Assembly: GCF_000213055.1 (NCBI RefSeq)
Contig: NZ_CM001165.1
Span: forward strand, 4,362,945-4,426,944
From: Streptomyces sp. Tu6071
GTDB taxonomy: Bacteria > Actinomycetota > Actinomycetes > Streptomycetales > Streptomycetaceae
Direction: 5' to 3'
Length of the DNA: 64,000 nt
In this document: in pieces, positions 46,679-55,027 of the stretch
Layout: every line of letters starts with the position of its first letter
Position numbering within the stretch: position 1 is the stretch's first letter
Notes under the pieces: model-generated
Seen by the model: the letters and a program-made list of their open reading frames with translations, nothing else
What the model was told of the DNA's origin: nothing
Database searches by the model: none
Made by a program: the position numbers and the translations under genes

Positions 46679-47593
46679 TCAGTGCTGGTAGTAGATCCGC
46701 TCCCTGTGGCGCGCGAAGACCTCCCCGTTCCACTCCCGCCCGCCGGGCACGTTCCCCGAGCGCAGCAGGGGCGGTTCGGTGCCCTCGGCGGCGAGGAGCG
46801 CCGCCGCCGTCGCGGTCGTGGCCTGGAGAAGAGCGCTGGTCACGGCCGTGGAGGCCGGGCCGAAGGGGGCGGCGATGCCGTCACCGCTCAGCTCCGCGTC
46901 GCCCACGGTGATCTTGTTGTCGAGCACGACGTCGCAGTGCTCGGCGAGGAAGGAGTTCCACGGGTTGTCCGGGAGGCTGTGCCCCGCGTACGCGGCGGAG
47001 GTGACGCCGATGACCTTCAGCCCCTTCTCGCGCGCCCGCACCGCCATCTCGACGGGCAGGACGTTGCGTCCGGAGAGCGAGATGATCACGAGCAGGTCGC
47101 CGGACGCGGCGGGCGACTGGTCGAGCACGGTCCCCGCGAGACCCTCGACGCGCTCCAGCGCGGAGCCGAGCGTCGCGGGCCGTACGTCCACACCGAGTGT
47201 GCCCGGCACCGTGAGCAGGTTCACGAGGGCGAGGCCGCCGGCCTTGTAGACGAGGTCCTGCGCGATGAGCGAGGAGTGCCCGGCCCCGAAGGCGAAGATC
47301 CGGCCGCCTCGCGTCACGGTCGCCGCGAGCAGTCGCGCCGCCCGCTCGACGGGACCGCCCGGCACGGCCTCCTCGTCGCGTACGCGCGCGAGAAGCGCGG
47401 TCACGGCGTCGAGGTAGCGGCGCGCGGTGTCGGGAACGGGCGGGGGGAACACGGCGTCGGGGCTCATGGGCGCGCTCCCGGCTGTCCCGGGCATGCTCCC
47501 GGCTGCTGCGGGCGCCCTCCCGGCTGTTCCGGGGGCGTTTCCGGGGTCTGCGGGCGGGGCGTCCTCGGTGGAAGTGGTCTCGGCGGCGCTCAT
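46679..47593 (-). CDS. SIS domain sugar-phosphate-binding protein
   Basis: A 304-residue protein with a SIS fold at about 65-290: GRIFAFGAGHSSLIAQDLVYKAGG and GDLLVIISLSGRNVLPVEMAVRAREKGLKVIGVTS are the two sugar-phosphate loops. It resembles EutQ/PhoU-adjacent or MurQ-like SIS proteins of about 250 residues, enlarged by an Ala/Gly/Pro repeat insertion (PGTAGRAPAAAGSMPGTAG) near 20-45. The start is ATG 47593, with GGAGG upstream; ATG at 47466 would give a shorter, more conventional protein. It is divergent from dmdR1 across 283 bp. Confidence 0.87.
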   Translation of the reverse strand: MSAAETTSTEDAPPADPGNAPGTAGRAPAAAGSMPGTAGSAPMSPDAVFPPPVPDTARRYLDAVTALLARVRDEEAVPGGPVERAARLLAATVTRGGRIFAFGAGHSSLIAQDLVYKAGGLALVNLLTVPGTLGVDVRPATLGSALERVEGLAGTVLDQSPAASGDLLVIISLSGRNVLPVEMAVRAREKGLKVIGVTSAAYAGHSLPDNPWNSFLAEHCDVVLDNKITVGDAELSGDGIAAPFGPASTAVTSALLQATTATAAALLAAEGTEPPLLRSGNVPGGREWNGEVFARHRERIYYQH

Positions 47594-47876
47594 CCGTGCC
47601 TCGTGCCTCCTGCTCGGGCGCCCGTGCCCCGGGCGAGGGCGGCGCGGTGGGTGGCACGGCGGCGTGCCGTCGCTCACGGTGCGGCCCCGGGACCTGGGCT
47701 GTCAACAGGGCCCGGAGGGGGTGCGGGGGAGCGGAGGGAGCGGTGGGAAGGGCGGCCGGAGGGGCCCCGCCGTCCGGTCCGGGCCGGTTGTCGGTGGGAT
47801 GCGTCAGAATTGACGGCAGGGCCAGCGCACACCGATCGCCGGGACCCCTCGGCGGTCACAGCATCAAGGGGCACGG
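47594..47876. promoter_or_regulatory. Divergent promoter region of SIS gene and dmdR1
   Basis: A palindrome CGTCA-GAAT-TGACG (47802-47815) overlaps TTGACG (47810-47815), a good -35 hexamer for dmdR1; a weak -10 falls near 47831. The classic DmdR iron-box (TTAGGTTAGGCTCACCTAA type) was not seen here. Confidence 0.45.
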
Positions 47877-48569
47877 ATGTCCGGACTGATCGACACCACG
47901 GAGATGTATCTCCGCACCATCCTCGAACTGGAGGAGGAAGGTGTGGTGCCCATGCGCGCCCGCATCGCGGAGCGGCTCGACCAGAGCGGCCCCACCGTCA
48001 GCCAGACGGTGGCGCGCATGGAAAGGGACGGCCTCGTCGCCGTCGCCAGCGACCGCCACCTGGAGCTGACCGAGGAGGGCCGCCGCCTCGCCACCCGGGT
48101 CATGCGCAAGCACCGGCTCGCCGAATGCCTCCTCGTCGACGTCATCGGCCTGGAGTGGGAGCAGGTCCACGCCGAGGCGTGTCGCTGGGAGCACGTCATG
48201 AGCGAGGCGGTCGAGCGCCGCGTCCTCGATCTCCTGCGCCACCCGACCGAGTCCCCCTACGGGAACCCGATCCCGGGCCTGGAGGAGCTGGGCGAGCAGT
48301 CCGAGGCCGATCCCTTCCTCGACGCGGGCATGGTCTCGCTCGCCGACCTGGAGCCGGGCGGCGAGGGCAAGAACGTGATCGTGCGCCGCATCGGCGAGCC
48401 CATCCAGACCGACGCGCAGCTCATGTACACGCTCCGCCGCGCGGGCGTCCAGCCGGGCGCCGTGGTGAGCGTGACGCGCGCGGCGGGCGGCGTTCTCGTC
48501 GGCAGCGGCGGCGAGGCCGCCGAGCTGGACACCGAGATCGCCTCGCACGTCTTCGTCGCGAAGGGCTGA
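47877..48569 (+). CDS. dmdR1: Iron-dependent repressor DmdR1 (DtxR family)
   Basis: A 230-residue Fe(II)-activated repressor. The winged helix-turn-helix covers residues about 4-65 (MYLRTILELEEEGVVPMRARIAERLDQSGPTVSQTVARMERDGLV), a metal-binding dimer domain 66-140 (RKHRLAECLLVD, EACRWEHVMSEAVERR carry the Cys/His/Glu ligands) and a C-terminal SH3-like domain. The sequence is close, from memory, to S. coelicolor DmdR1, which controls siderophore synthesis and iron uptake. ATG 47877. It is divergent from the SIS gene, and a palindromic terminator follows at 48620-48641. Confidence 0.96.
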   Translation: MSGLIDTTEMYLRTILELEEEGVVPMRARIAERLDQSGPTVSQTVARMERDGLVAVASDRHLELTEEGRRLATRVMRKHRLAECLLVDVIGLEWEQVHAEACRWEHVMSEAVERRVLDLLRHPTESPYGNPIPGLEELGEQSEADPFLDAGMVSLADLEPGGEGKNVIVRRIGEPIQTDAQLMYTLRRAGVQPGAVVSVTRAAGGVLVGSGGEAAELDTEIASHVFVAKG

Positions 48570-48619
48570 GGCGGCACAGCGAGGGAGCGGGCGCCGACCG
48601 CACGGCGCGCGGCCCCCGC

Positions 48620-48641
48620 GCGCCCGGCGATCGCCGGGCGC
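48620..48641. terminator. dmdR1 terminator
   Basis: A perfect 22-bp palindrome (effective 9-bp stem, GATC loop) lies 50 bp after the dmdR1 stop. Confidence 0.75.
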
Positions 48642-49113
48642 CTCTTCGCCATGCCGTCCCGCAGTCGCGCGCGGTGAGCGATGGCGGGGCGCGGACCGGC
48701 TCCGCCAGCGGTACGAGTACGAGTACAGGGCGGCGCGAAGCGGTACGGGCACGCGAGCCGCGCGAGCCGGACGGCGAGGGCGCGTGGGGCGGAGCGAGGC
48801 GGGGCCACGCAGGGCGGTGTGGGGTGCGGGGCGGCCCGGAGCTCTCGGCGCGGCGGAGGGGCGCCGTGGCGGGTGGGCGGTGGCCGGGCCGGGGCGCGTC
48901 GCCGCGTACCGGTGCGTTGACGCGTACGGGGCGAGGTGGGCAGCGCTGCTCGGCGCTTCTCCGGGTGACCGTGGCCGGTGAGGATCGCTGGCCGGACAAG
49001 CGGATGGCCGGGTGGCCGGAACCTGTCAGGTCCGTCGTGGCGCCGTGCGGGTACTTCCTCCCTGTTCGTAGCGTTTTGGGTGGACGGGAAGCGGATCGGT
49101 GGCGTCCGGAGTG

Positions 49114-49141
49114 CGGGGAGTGTTCCCGGTTTTGGTTTTTT
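49114..49141 (+). terminator. Weak stem with unusually strong T tract
   Basis: CGGG/CCCG around 7 bases is followed by TTTTGGTTTTTT. T-rich tails are rare in this genome type, so it may terminate an unannotated transcript from 48.6-49.1 kb. Confidence 0.35.
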
Positions 49142-49526
49142 CTGGGCCGGATGGGCAGCGCCGACCGGCAAGGCGTGTCAGTCTGACGCGATGGGGACGG
49201 TCGAGGTTGGCGGTGGCCCCTCGGGGAGGCTCCGCACGCGCGCCGGGTCCCGGCGCCTTGCGGCGCCGGGACCCGGTCCCCCCTGCGCTGACCCGGAGCC
49301 CCGAGCTCTCAGGGTCACCCCCGGGCGGGTCCGTTCCGCGAGGAACCCGCCCCTCGGCTGAGATCTCCCCCGCGCCACGGGCGTCAACCTTCCCCGGCTG
49401 TCACTCGTACGAGGGGACTTGGGTGGAAAACCATTGTTTTCCGCCGGAAATCGAATGATGTTTCGATAGCGTGCGGCTTGCGGGGTTCGGGGGCACCGCG
49501 CGGGAGTTGGACAGGAACGACTGGGG

Positions 49527-50393
49527 GTGCCGGAACCGATGGTGCGCCGGATCGATGTGACAGGGGCGGGCGGAGTGCGGCTCGCGGCGTGGGAGTACGA
49601 GGGGACGGTGCCGGGGAGCGGAGGGTTGCGCCCCGGTGTCCTCCTCCTGCACGGGCTCCTGGGGCGGGGCTCGCACTGGGCGGGGAGCGCGGGCTGGCTC
49701 GCGGAGCGGCACCGCGTGATCGCGCTCGACCAGCGCGGCCACGGGTCGAGCGAGCGGCAGGCCGCGTCGTACTCGCGCGCGGCCTACGTGGGGGATGTGC
49801 ACGCCGTGGTGGAGAGTCTGGGCCTCGGACCCGTCGTGCTGATAGGGCACGGGCTCGGGGCGCTGACGGCCTGGCAGTTCGCGGCGCAGTACCCGGAGTC
49901 GGTCCGGGCGCTCGTCATCTCGGACATGCGGGCCTCGGCGCTGGGGTTCGCGGCGCAGCGGGAGTGGGTGGACTGGCTGCGCGGCTGGCCGCTCCCCTTC
50001 GCCTCGCTCGCCGAGGCGGAGAAGTGGTTCGCCGCCGGTGACCCCTGGCTCGCGCGGCCCAACGCGGCGCGGGGGGCCTACTACGCGGAGGTCATGGAAC
50101 GGGCGGGCGACGGCTGGCGGCCCGTCTTCGAACCGGCGCACATGATCACCTCGCGCGAGGCGTGGGTGCACGACTCGCACTGGGACGAGCTGGGCCAGGT
50201 GGCGTGCCCGACGCTCGTGCTGCGCGGAACGGAGGGGGAGCTGGGCCGGGCCGAGGCGCAGGAGATGGTCCGCGTGCTACCGCGCGGCCAGTACGCGGAG
50301 CTGAGAGGGGCGGGCCACCTGGCCCACTACGAACGACAGGAGGCATGGCGAGAAGCGGTCGAACCCTTCCTGGCGGGCGCGCTGACCTCCTGA
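49527..50393 (+). CDS. Alpha/beta hydrolase-fold protein lacking the catalytic nucleophile
   Basis: A 288-residue alpha/beta hydrolase fold with LLLHGLLGRGSHW near 40 and VIALDQRGHGSS near 70. The nucleophile elbow reads G-H-G-L-G (VVLIGHGLGALTAW, near residue 112): the Ser codon is GGG, and the acid position has Glu (RGTEGEL). The late histidine (GAGHLAHYE) remains. It is probably non-hydrolytic, with a binding or scaffold role, or a decaying gene; codon use is otherwise normal. GTG 49527 is used; ATG 49539 is an alternative. Confidence 0.88.
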   Translation: MPEPMVRRIDVTGAGGVRLAAWEYEGTVPGSGGLRPGVLLLHGLLGRGSHWAGSAGWLAERHRVIALDQRGHGSSERQAASYSRAAYVGDVHAVVESLGLGPVVLIGHGLGALTAWQFAAQYPESVRALVISDMRASALGFAAQREWVDWLRGWPLPFASLAEAEKWFAAGDPWLARPNAARGAYYAEVMERAGDGWRPVFEPAHMITSREAWVHDSHWDELGQVACPTLVLRGTEGELGRAEAQEMVRVLPRGQYAELRGAGHLAHYERQEAWREAVEPFLAGALTS

Positions 50394-51212
50394 GCGACGA
50401 CGCCGACGGTGGCCGAACCGGGCCGCCGGGAGGCCGAGTTCGGTCGCCGGGGCGCTCGCTTGGTCCGCGTGGGCGTCGTTCCTGCGGACCGAGCGAGCGT
50501 GGCCCATGCGGACCAAGAGGACGTCGCCCATGCGGACCAAGTGGGCGTCGTGCGCGCGGCCCGCGTCGGGGTCGTGCGCGTGGCGAGCGCCTGTACGTGG
50601 TGCACCACGGCCAGTTGCCGGGGCGGCGCGGGGCGGCCTGTTCGGGTGGGGGTCCGCTGATATGGGTTCAGGTCGAACCGGGCTGTGCGGCGGGCGAGTT
50701 CGGGCCGTTCAGCGGCTTGGTAGCTGCTTGTCGTGGTCTCGCGCGTGCGGCGGGGGAGGGCTTGCTCGTCGTCGCCGGTACTGGGCGGCTCGTGTGTGGG
50801 GGCTGTTGGCAGAGGGCGGGTCCGGTGGCGGTGCGAACCTCTGGCTTCGGCAGGTGAGTTGAGGCCCGCGCCAGGGGTGGGGATGTCGTGACGTCGGGGC
50901 GCGGACACTGTGTCGGCCGTCGCGGGGGCAAGACCGGCGCGGTCGCGGGCGCCTGTCCGCCACCTCGTTGCTGAGCCGCCGCGCGCCCCCGCGCACAATC
51001 GGCGTGCGGGGGCGCACGACGGCACCGCCGACCACCTCCGCGCTCCGCCCGTAAGCCCCCCCGCGCCACCCCTGAGGCCCCCGCCAATCTGCTGTACGGG
51101 CCTGCCCCGCTCCTTAACGCCCCACCGCATCCCAGCCCGCCCCCCCACAGCAGCCGCCCGGACCAGCCGCGCCGTTCCCCAACCGGCCGCCGACAATCGC
51201 CCGCCCTGTCCC
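50394..51212. other. Gene-free interval with 24-bp repeats
   Basis: Frames are open in several phases but encode only repeats. At about 50499-50580, units starting GT(G/C)GCCCATGCGGACCAAG or GTCGTGCGCG recur every 24 bp. The remainder is GC-rich and shows nothing recognised. Confidence 0.45.
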
Positions 51213-51881
51213 TCAGGAACTCACTTCCGTTTCCCTCCCGCACGCGTATGCCAGTGGGCTGATCAGCTCTTCCGTGTCGGGGAGCCAGCGGTTGGCGGGG
51301 GTGGGGCGGCAGGCCCATTGGGCGGCGCCCTGGCCGCCGAAGCGGGTGGGTGGGGCGACGATCCAGGCGCCCTCGGCGAGGGGGGTGAGGCCCAGGACCT
51401 GGGGGGACCAGCCGAGCCTGCGGACCAGATCGCCCGCCTTCGCCGCGCCCCCCGGCAGGACGAGGAAGCGCATCCGGCGGTCCGGGGCCCGGGTGACCGG
51501 GCCCGGCGTCACGCCCATGCGCTCCATCCGGGCCAGCGCGAGGAAGCCGGCCGTCTCCGGCACCTCGATCGCGTCGAAGGTGCGGCCCGTGGGCAGCAGG
51601 ATCGCCGCGGTCGGCCGCTCCGTCCACAGCTTGCGGGCCACCGTCGCGCTGCCGGTCGCCTGCGTCGCCCAGTTCTCGTCCGCCGGGTGCGCCCCGGGGG
51701 CCGGGCAGTCGCGCGCGCCGCACGAGCAGCGCTCCACGCCCTCGGCCGACTCCAGCCAGACGCCGGGGACGACGTCCCAGTGCCGGTCCTCGGTGTACCG
51801 CACCGCGGTATCGGGCAGCGGCTCACCGCGCTGCTGCGAGGGGATCTTGCCTGCTCCGGTCACACTGAGGGTCTCTTCCAC
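51213..51881 (-). CDS. Bifunctional DNA primase/polymerase (prim-pol) domain protein
   Basis: A 222-residue protein of the prim-pol N-terminal family common in actinobacteria. It has RHWDVVPGVWLE near 38, a Cys/His cluster CSCGARDCPAPGAHP near 51 that could bind zinc, ATGSATVARKLW, and a closing PPTRFGGQGAAQWACRPTPANRWLPDTEELISPLAYACGRE. No helicase domain or phage context is present, and the acidic primase residues are not evident, so replication activity is uncertain. GTG 51881 is chosen for its spacing from GGAG; GTG 51890 is nearer. Divergent from the XRE/TPR regulator. Confidence 0.87.
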   Translation of the reverse strand: MEETLSVTGAGKIPSQQRGEPLPDTAVRYTEDRHWDVVPGVWLESAEGVERCSCGARDCPAPGAHPADENWATQATGSATVARKLWTERPTAAILLPTGRTFDAIEVPETAGFLALARMERMGVTPGPVTRAPDRRMRFLVLPGGAAKAGDLVRRLGWSPQVLGLTPLAEGAWIVAPPTRFGGQGAAQWACRPTPANRWLPDTEELISPLAYACGRETEVSS

Positions 51882-53049
51882 GCACAGCACAACTCCCGCC
51901 GGGTGCCGGGGTTACGGGGCGGGAGCGACCCCGCGCGACGGGCCGCGCGCGGGGAGGGGCACCGACCCGGCGTGCGGGGCGCACGGGGGCATCGCCGGGG
52001 GCGCGCGGGAGCCGCCGGAGCCGGGGGAGGGTACCCAGGAGGGAGTGGCTTTCCGGAACCCCGGGGGACGAACTCCGCCCCGGGCATAGGCGGACTCCGG
52101 CGGGGAGTCCGGAAGGGAGGGGAGAAGGAAACGGAATGCCGTCGTACGCACCGCCCGCACGCCCGGAGACGGCCAGCCCCGGCGAGCGGACGGGCGGACA
52201 GGCGGGCCGAGCGGCAGCCAGGCGGGCAGGGCCGGACGAGGAGGGGACCCACCCCGCACGGACCCCAGGTACGGGTCCGCCCGGCACGGACCCCAGGTAC
52301 GGGTCCACCCGGCACGGCCCCGTCCCGGGCGAGGCTCCGCACCACACGAGGCGAGGCTCCGCACGGCGCCGCACCACACGAGGCGAGGCGAGGCGCAGCA
52401 CGGACCCGTACCAGAACGCGGCACGCCCCCGTACGCAGCGCAGCACCCCCGCACCCGCACCACCGCCCCCGTACCGGCCGCCCCACCGCACCCCGCACAA
52501 GCGCACCACCCACCCCGCCCACCCCTTGCACCCCACACCGCCCACCACCCCCGGAGCCGCCCCGCTCACCCAGCCCGCGCCACCCGCCCCGGACCCCGAC
52601 GCCCCGCACCCCGCCTCACCAGGCACCCCGCCCGGCGCCCACGCGGCCTCGCACGGCCCTGACGACCCGCGCGACACGCCGGGAGGGGAGAAGTAATACC
52701 GGATAGGTCCCCTTTGCGGCGCATCTTCGCTTTGTCCGCAGGGCAGTGATCAGCCAGGTGGCGCAGCGCACGCCGCCCAGCAGGTCAGCCACACGGTCCG
52801 CAGCGGCCCGGTGCCCGCCCCGGCGGGTGCTCCGCCGGGGCGGGCCCAGGTCAGCAAGCCAGTCCAGCACCCAGTCCACGACCACGCCTTTCGGCTCCGT
52901 GACCGGGACCGCGACCGCGACCACGACCACCGACCGACCCCGTGACCCGGGCGCGAGCGCGCCCGCGAGCGACGGGGGAGGCGGCGCGGGCCGTGCGGCG
53001 GGCGCGTACCGGCGACGGAACAGGGCGCGTACCCATTGGGGGTTTCACC
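51882..53049. other. 1.17-kb gene-free divergent region with repeats and a hairpin
   Basis: No protein-like frame. A 26-30 bp repeat CCCAGGTACGGGTCC(A/G)CCCGGCACGG(A/C)CC occurs at about 52262-52322, followed by CCACACGAGGCGAGGC repeats (to about 52395). A lower-GC patch near 52690-52745 may hold promoters. A perfect 14-bp-stem hairpin (52813-52845) lies 205 bp before the XRE gene. Confidence 0.5.
52813..52845 (+). terminator. Hairpin in the XRE/TPR gene leader
   Basis: A perfect 14-bp stem with GTGCT loop. Its position between a likely promoter and the gene suggests attenuation, or termination of a short RNA. Confidence 0.5.
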
Positions 53050-54435
53050 ATGGCCGCGAGGCCGCTAGTCGCACGCCAGCCGAACGAACGGCTCCAGGCG
53101 CTCATCCAGGAGGCCGGCTGCTCCAACGCCGGTCTCGCCCGCAGGGTCAATCTCTGCGGGGCCGAGCACGGACTCGATCTGCGGTACGACAAGACGTCCG
53201 TGGCCCGTTGGCTGCGGGGTCAGCAGCCGAGGGGCCGCGCGCCCGCCGTCATCGCCGAGGCCCTCGGGCGCAAGCTCGGGCGCACGGTGACGATCGACGA
53301 GATCGGCATGGCCAACGGCAAGAACCTCTCCTCCGGAGTCGGCCTCCAGTTCTCGCCGACCGTGCCGGGGGCGATCGAGCAGGTCTGCGAGCTGTGGCGC
53401 AGCGACGTGGGGCGCAGGGACTTCCTGACCGGCTCCTCGGTCGCCTCGTCCGCGCTCGTCGAGCCCAGCAGGGACTGGCTCATCTCGATGCCGGACAGCC
53501 AGGTCGCGCGCAGCGGCGGGCCGCGGGTCGGCGCCTCGGACGTCGCGGCGGTGCGGGCGATGACGACGGCGCTCGACCGGCTCGACCACAGTTACGGCAG
53601 CGGGCACGTGCGGCCCGTCGTCGTGCACTACCTCAACAGCGTCGTCTCGGGGCTGCTCTCCGGTTCCTACCGGGAGCCGGTGGGGCGGGAGCTGTTCGGC
53701 GCCGTGTCGCGCCTGACCGAGCTGGCCGGGTACATGGCCGTCGACACGGGGCAGGCGGGGCTCGCGCAGCGCTACTACATCCAGGCGCTGCGGCTCGCGC
53801 AGGCCGCGGGGGACCGGGCCTACGGCGGGTACGTGCTCGCCGCGTCGATGAGCCATCTCGCGGCGCAGCTCGGCAACCCGCGCGAGATCGCGCAGCTCGC
53901 GCGGGCCGCGCAGGAGGGCACGCGGGGGCAGGCCACGCCCCGCGCCCGTGCGATGTTCCACGCGGCCGAGGCGCGCGGGCACGCGCTGCTCGGCGACCGG
54001 CGCGCGGCGCACGAGGCGATCGACCGCGCCGAGAACGAACTCGCGCGCTGCGACCGGGACAGGGACGGCGATCCGGAGTGGATCGCGCACTTCGACGAGG
54101 CGTACCTCGCCGATGAACTCGCCCACTGCCACCGTGATCTGGGCGAGCCGGAGCAGGCGGAGCGCGCGGCCTCGCGGGCTCTCGCGGGCCACCCGGAGAG
54201 CCGGACCCGGCGCCGCGCGATCGGTTACGTACTGCTCGCGACGGCGCAGGTCCAGCAGCGCGAGATCGAGGAAGGCTGCCGCACCGCGCTGCACGCGGCG
54301 GAACTCCTCGCCTCGCTCCGCTCCGACCGCGGCGCGGAGTACCTGGAGGACTTCCGGCAGCGGCTCGACCCCTACCGGGAGGAGTCGGTGGTGCGGGAGT
54401 TCGGGGCCCGCCTCGACCTGCGCGCGGCGGCCTGA
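53050..54435 (+). CDS. XRE-type helix-turn-helix regulator with TPR-like repeats (NsdA-like)
   Basis: A 461-residue regulator. Residues about 8-75 form an atypical helix-turn-helix (NERLQALIQEAGCSNAGLARRVNLCG, YDKTSVARWLRGQQPRG, ALGRKLGRTVTIDEIGM). From about 190 to 440 helical pairs resembling TPR repeats follow (ARAMFHAAEARGHALLGDRRAAHEAIDRAE and others). The shape resembles streptomycete NsdA/NsdB negative regulators of development and antibiotics; that assignment is inference. ATG 53050. It is divergent from the prim-pol gene, a pairing I recall in other Streptomyces. Confidence 0.85.
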   Translation: MAARPLVARQPNERLQALIQEAGCSNAGLARRVNLCGAEHGLDLRYDKTSVARWLRGQQPRGRAPAVIAEALGRKLGRTVTIDEIGMANGKNLSSGVGLQFSPTVPGAIEQVCELWRSDVGRRDFLTGSSVASSALVEPSRDWLISMPDSQVARSGGPRVGASDVAAVRAMTTALDRLDHSYGSGHVRPVVVHYLNSVVSGLLSGSYREPVGRELFGAVSRLTELAGYMAVDTGQAGLAQRYYIQALRLAQAAGDRAYGGYVLAASMSHLAAQLGNPREIAQLARAAQEGTRGQATPRARAMFHAAEARGHALLGDRRAAHEAIDRAENELARCDRDRDGDPEWIAHFDEAYLADELAHCHRDLGEPEQAERAASRALAGHPESRTRRRAIGYVLLATAQVQQREIEEGCRTALHAAELLASLRSDRGAEYLEDFRQRLDPYREESVVREFGARLDLRAAA

Positions 54436-54444
54436 GCGCAAAGG

Positions 54445-54604
54445 CGGCCGTCCGCCCGGAGCCGGGAGGACGGCCGCCCGGAGCCGGGAGGACGGCCCCC
54501 GCCCGCGAAGGGGCAAGGGCCGCCCGGAGACGGGAGGAAGGCCGCCCGCTCGCGAAGGGGAAACGGCCGCCCGGTAAGGGGGCCAAGGGCCGCCCGGAAA
54601 GGGG
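54445..54604 (+). repeat. Degenerate 22-26 bp tandem repeat array
   Basis: About seven units beginning GGCCG(T/C)CCG, alternately containing GGAGCCGGGAGGA or CGCGAAGGGG, follow directly after the XRE/TPR gene. No coding role is apparent. Confidence 0.8.
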
Positions 54605-54791
54605 TCCTCGGCGAGGAGTGCGCGGCTGTCTCGCCCGGCAGGGTCGTCCGTCGCATTGGTACGGAGCGGGCCCCCGCCCACCGCGGGGTGGCCGCCCGCC
54701 GGGCCCGGTCGGCGCCGGGGCGGGGTTCCGGGCCCGGGTGGCTCGTCAGCTCGTCGTAAGGGCAGGGCTGTTGCCGGGTACCCGAGAGCGT

Positions 54792-54875
54792 GTCGACGGT
54801 CGCCGTCGCACCGTCGACGACCGTCGTTGAGCAGTCGACGGCCGTCGTCGGCGCGTTGACGGCGCCGCGCCGCCC
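54792..54875. repeat. Iteron-like 21-bp tandem repeat, four units
   Basis: GTCGAC (three units) or GTTGAC (fourth) begins each exact 21-bp period at 54792, 54813, 54834 and 54855. The palindromic hexamer recurring every two helical turns would sit on one DNA face. It lies 150-240 bp before the TQ-motif gene. Confidence 0.85.
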
Positions 54876-55027
54876 GCCCGACACTCCCCGTTGGGCCGCC
54901 GTTCCCGTACCGCGTCCACCCTGACCTGCGGCGAAGGCCGGGGCGGGGTGCGCGCGTGGCCGGGGCACGGAGAGACCGGGTAGCGTGACCCGACGATTCC
55001 CAGGGTCCCCCATTCGTAGGAGTTCCG

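Larger units (their letters stand above)
47856..48752 (-). other. adm: Long antisense ORF over dmdR1 (adm-like)
   Basis: A 298-codon open frame runs opposite to the whole of dmdR1. In S. coelicolor an antiparallel gene called adm, overlapping dmdR1 and affecting siderophore and antibiotic production, has been reported. The position here is equivalent, but the predicted protein is Arg/Ala/Leu/Asp-rich with no domain and could be a by-product of high GC. Conservation of the frame would decide. Confidence 0.35.
48570..49526. other. 957-bp gene-free region with multiple hairpins
   Basis: No ORF is convincing. In order: a 22-bp perfect palindrome (48620-48641), a GAGTAC repeat (about 48714-48727), a weak stem followed by TTTTGGTTTTTT (49114-49141), a palindrome GTCAG-T-CTGAC (49178-49188), a perfect 15-bp stem with TTGC loop (49243-49276), a bulged stem (49324-49350), a GGAAAAC-CATT-GTTTTCC hairpin (49425-49442) and ATCGAA-TGATGT-TTCGAT (49450-49467). 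Confidence 0.55.

Noticed and set aside
50409..50660. ORF with 8-residue repeats after the pseudohydrolase
   Set aside because: The repeats explain the open frame; no start signal or homology is apparent.
52616..52930. 104-codon minus-strand ORF in the prim-pol/XRE intergenic region
   Set aside because: Somewhat protein-like at first glance, but it includes the 14-bp hairpin and promoter patch, has no ribosome binding site and resembles no known family.
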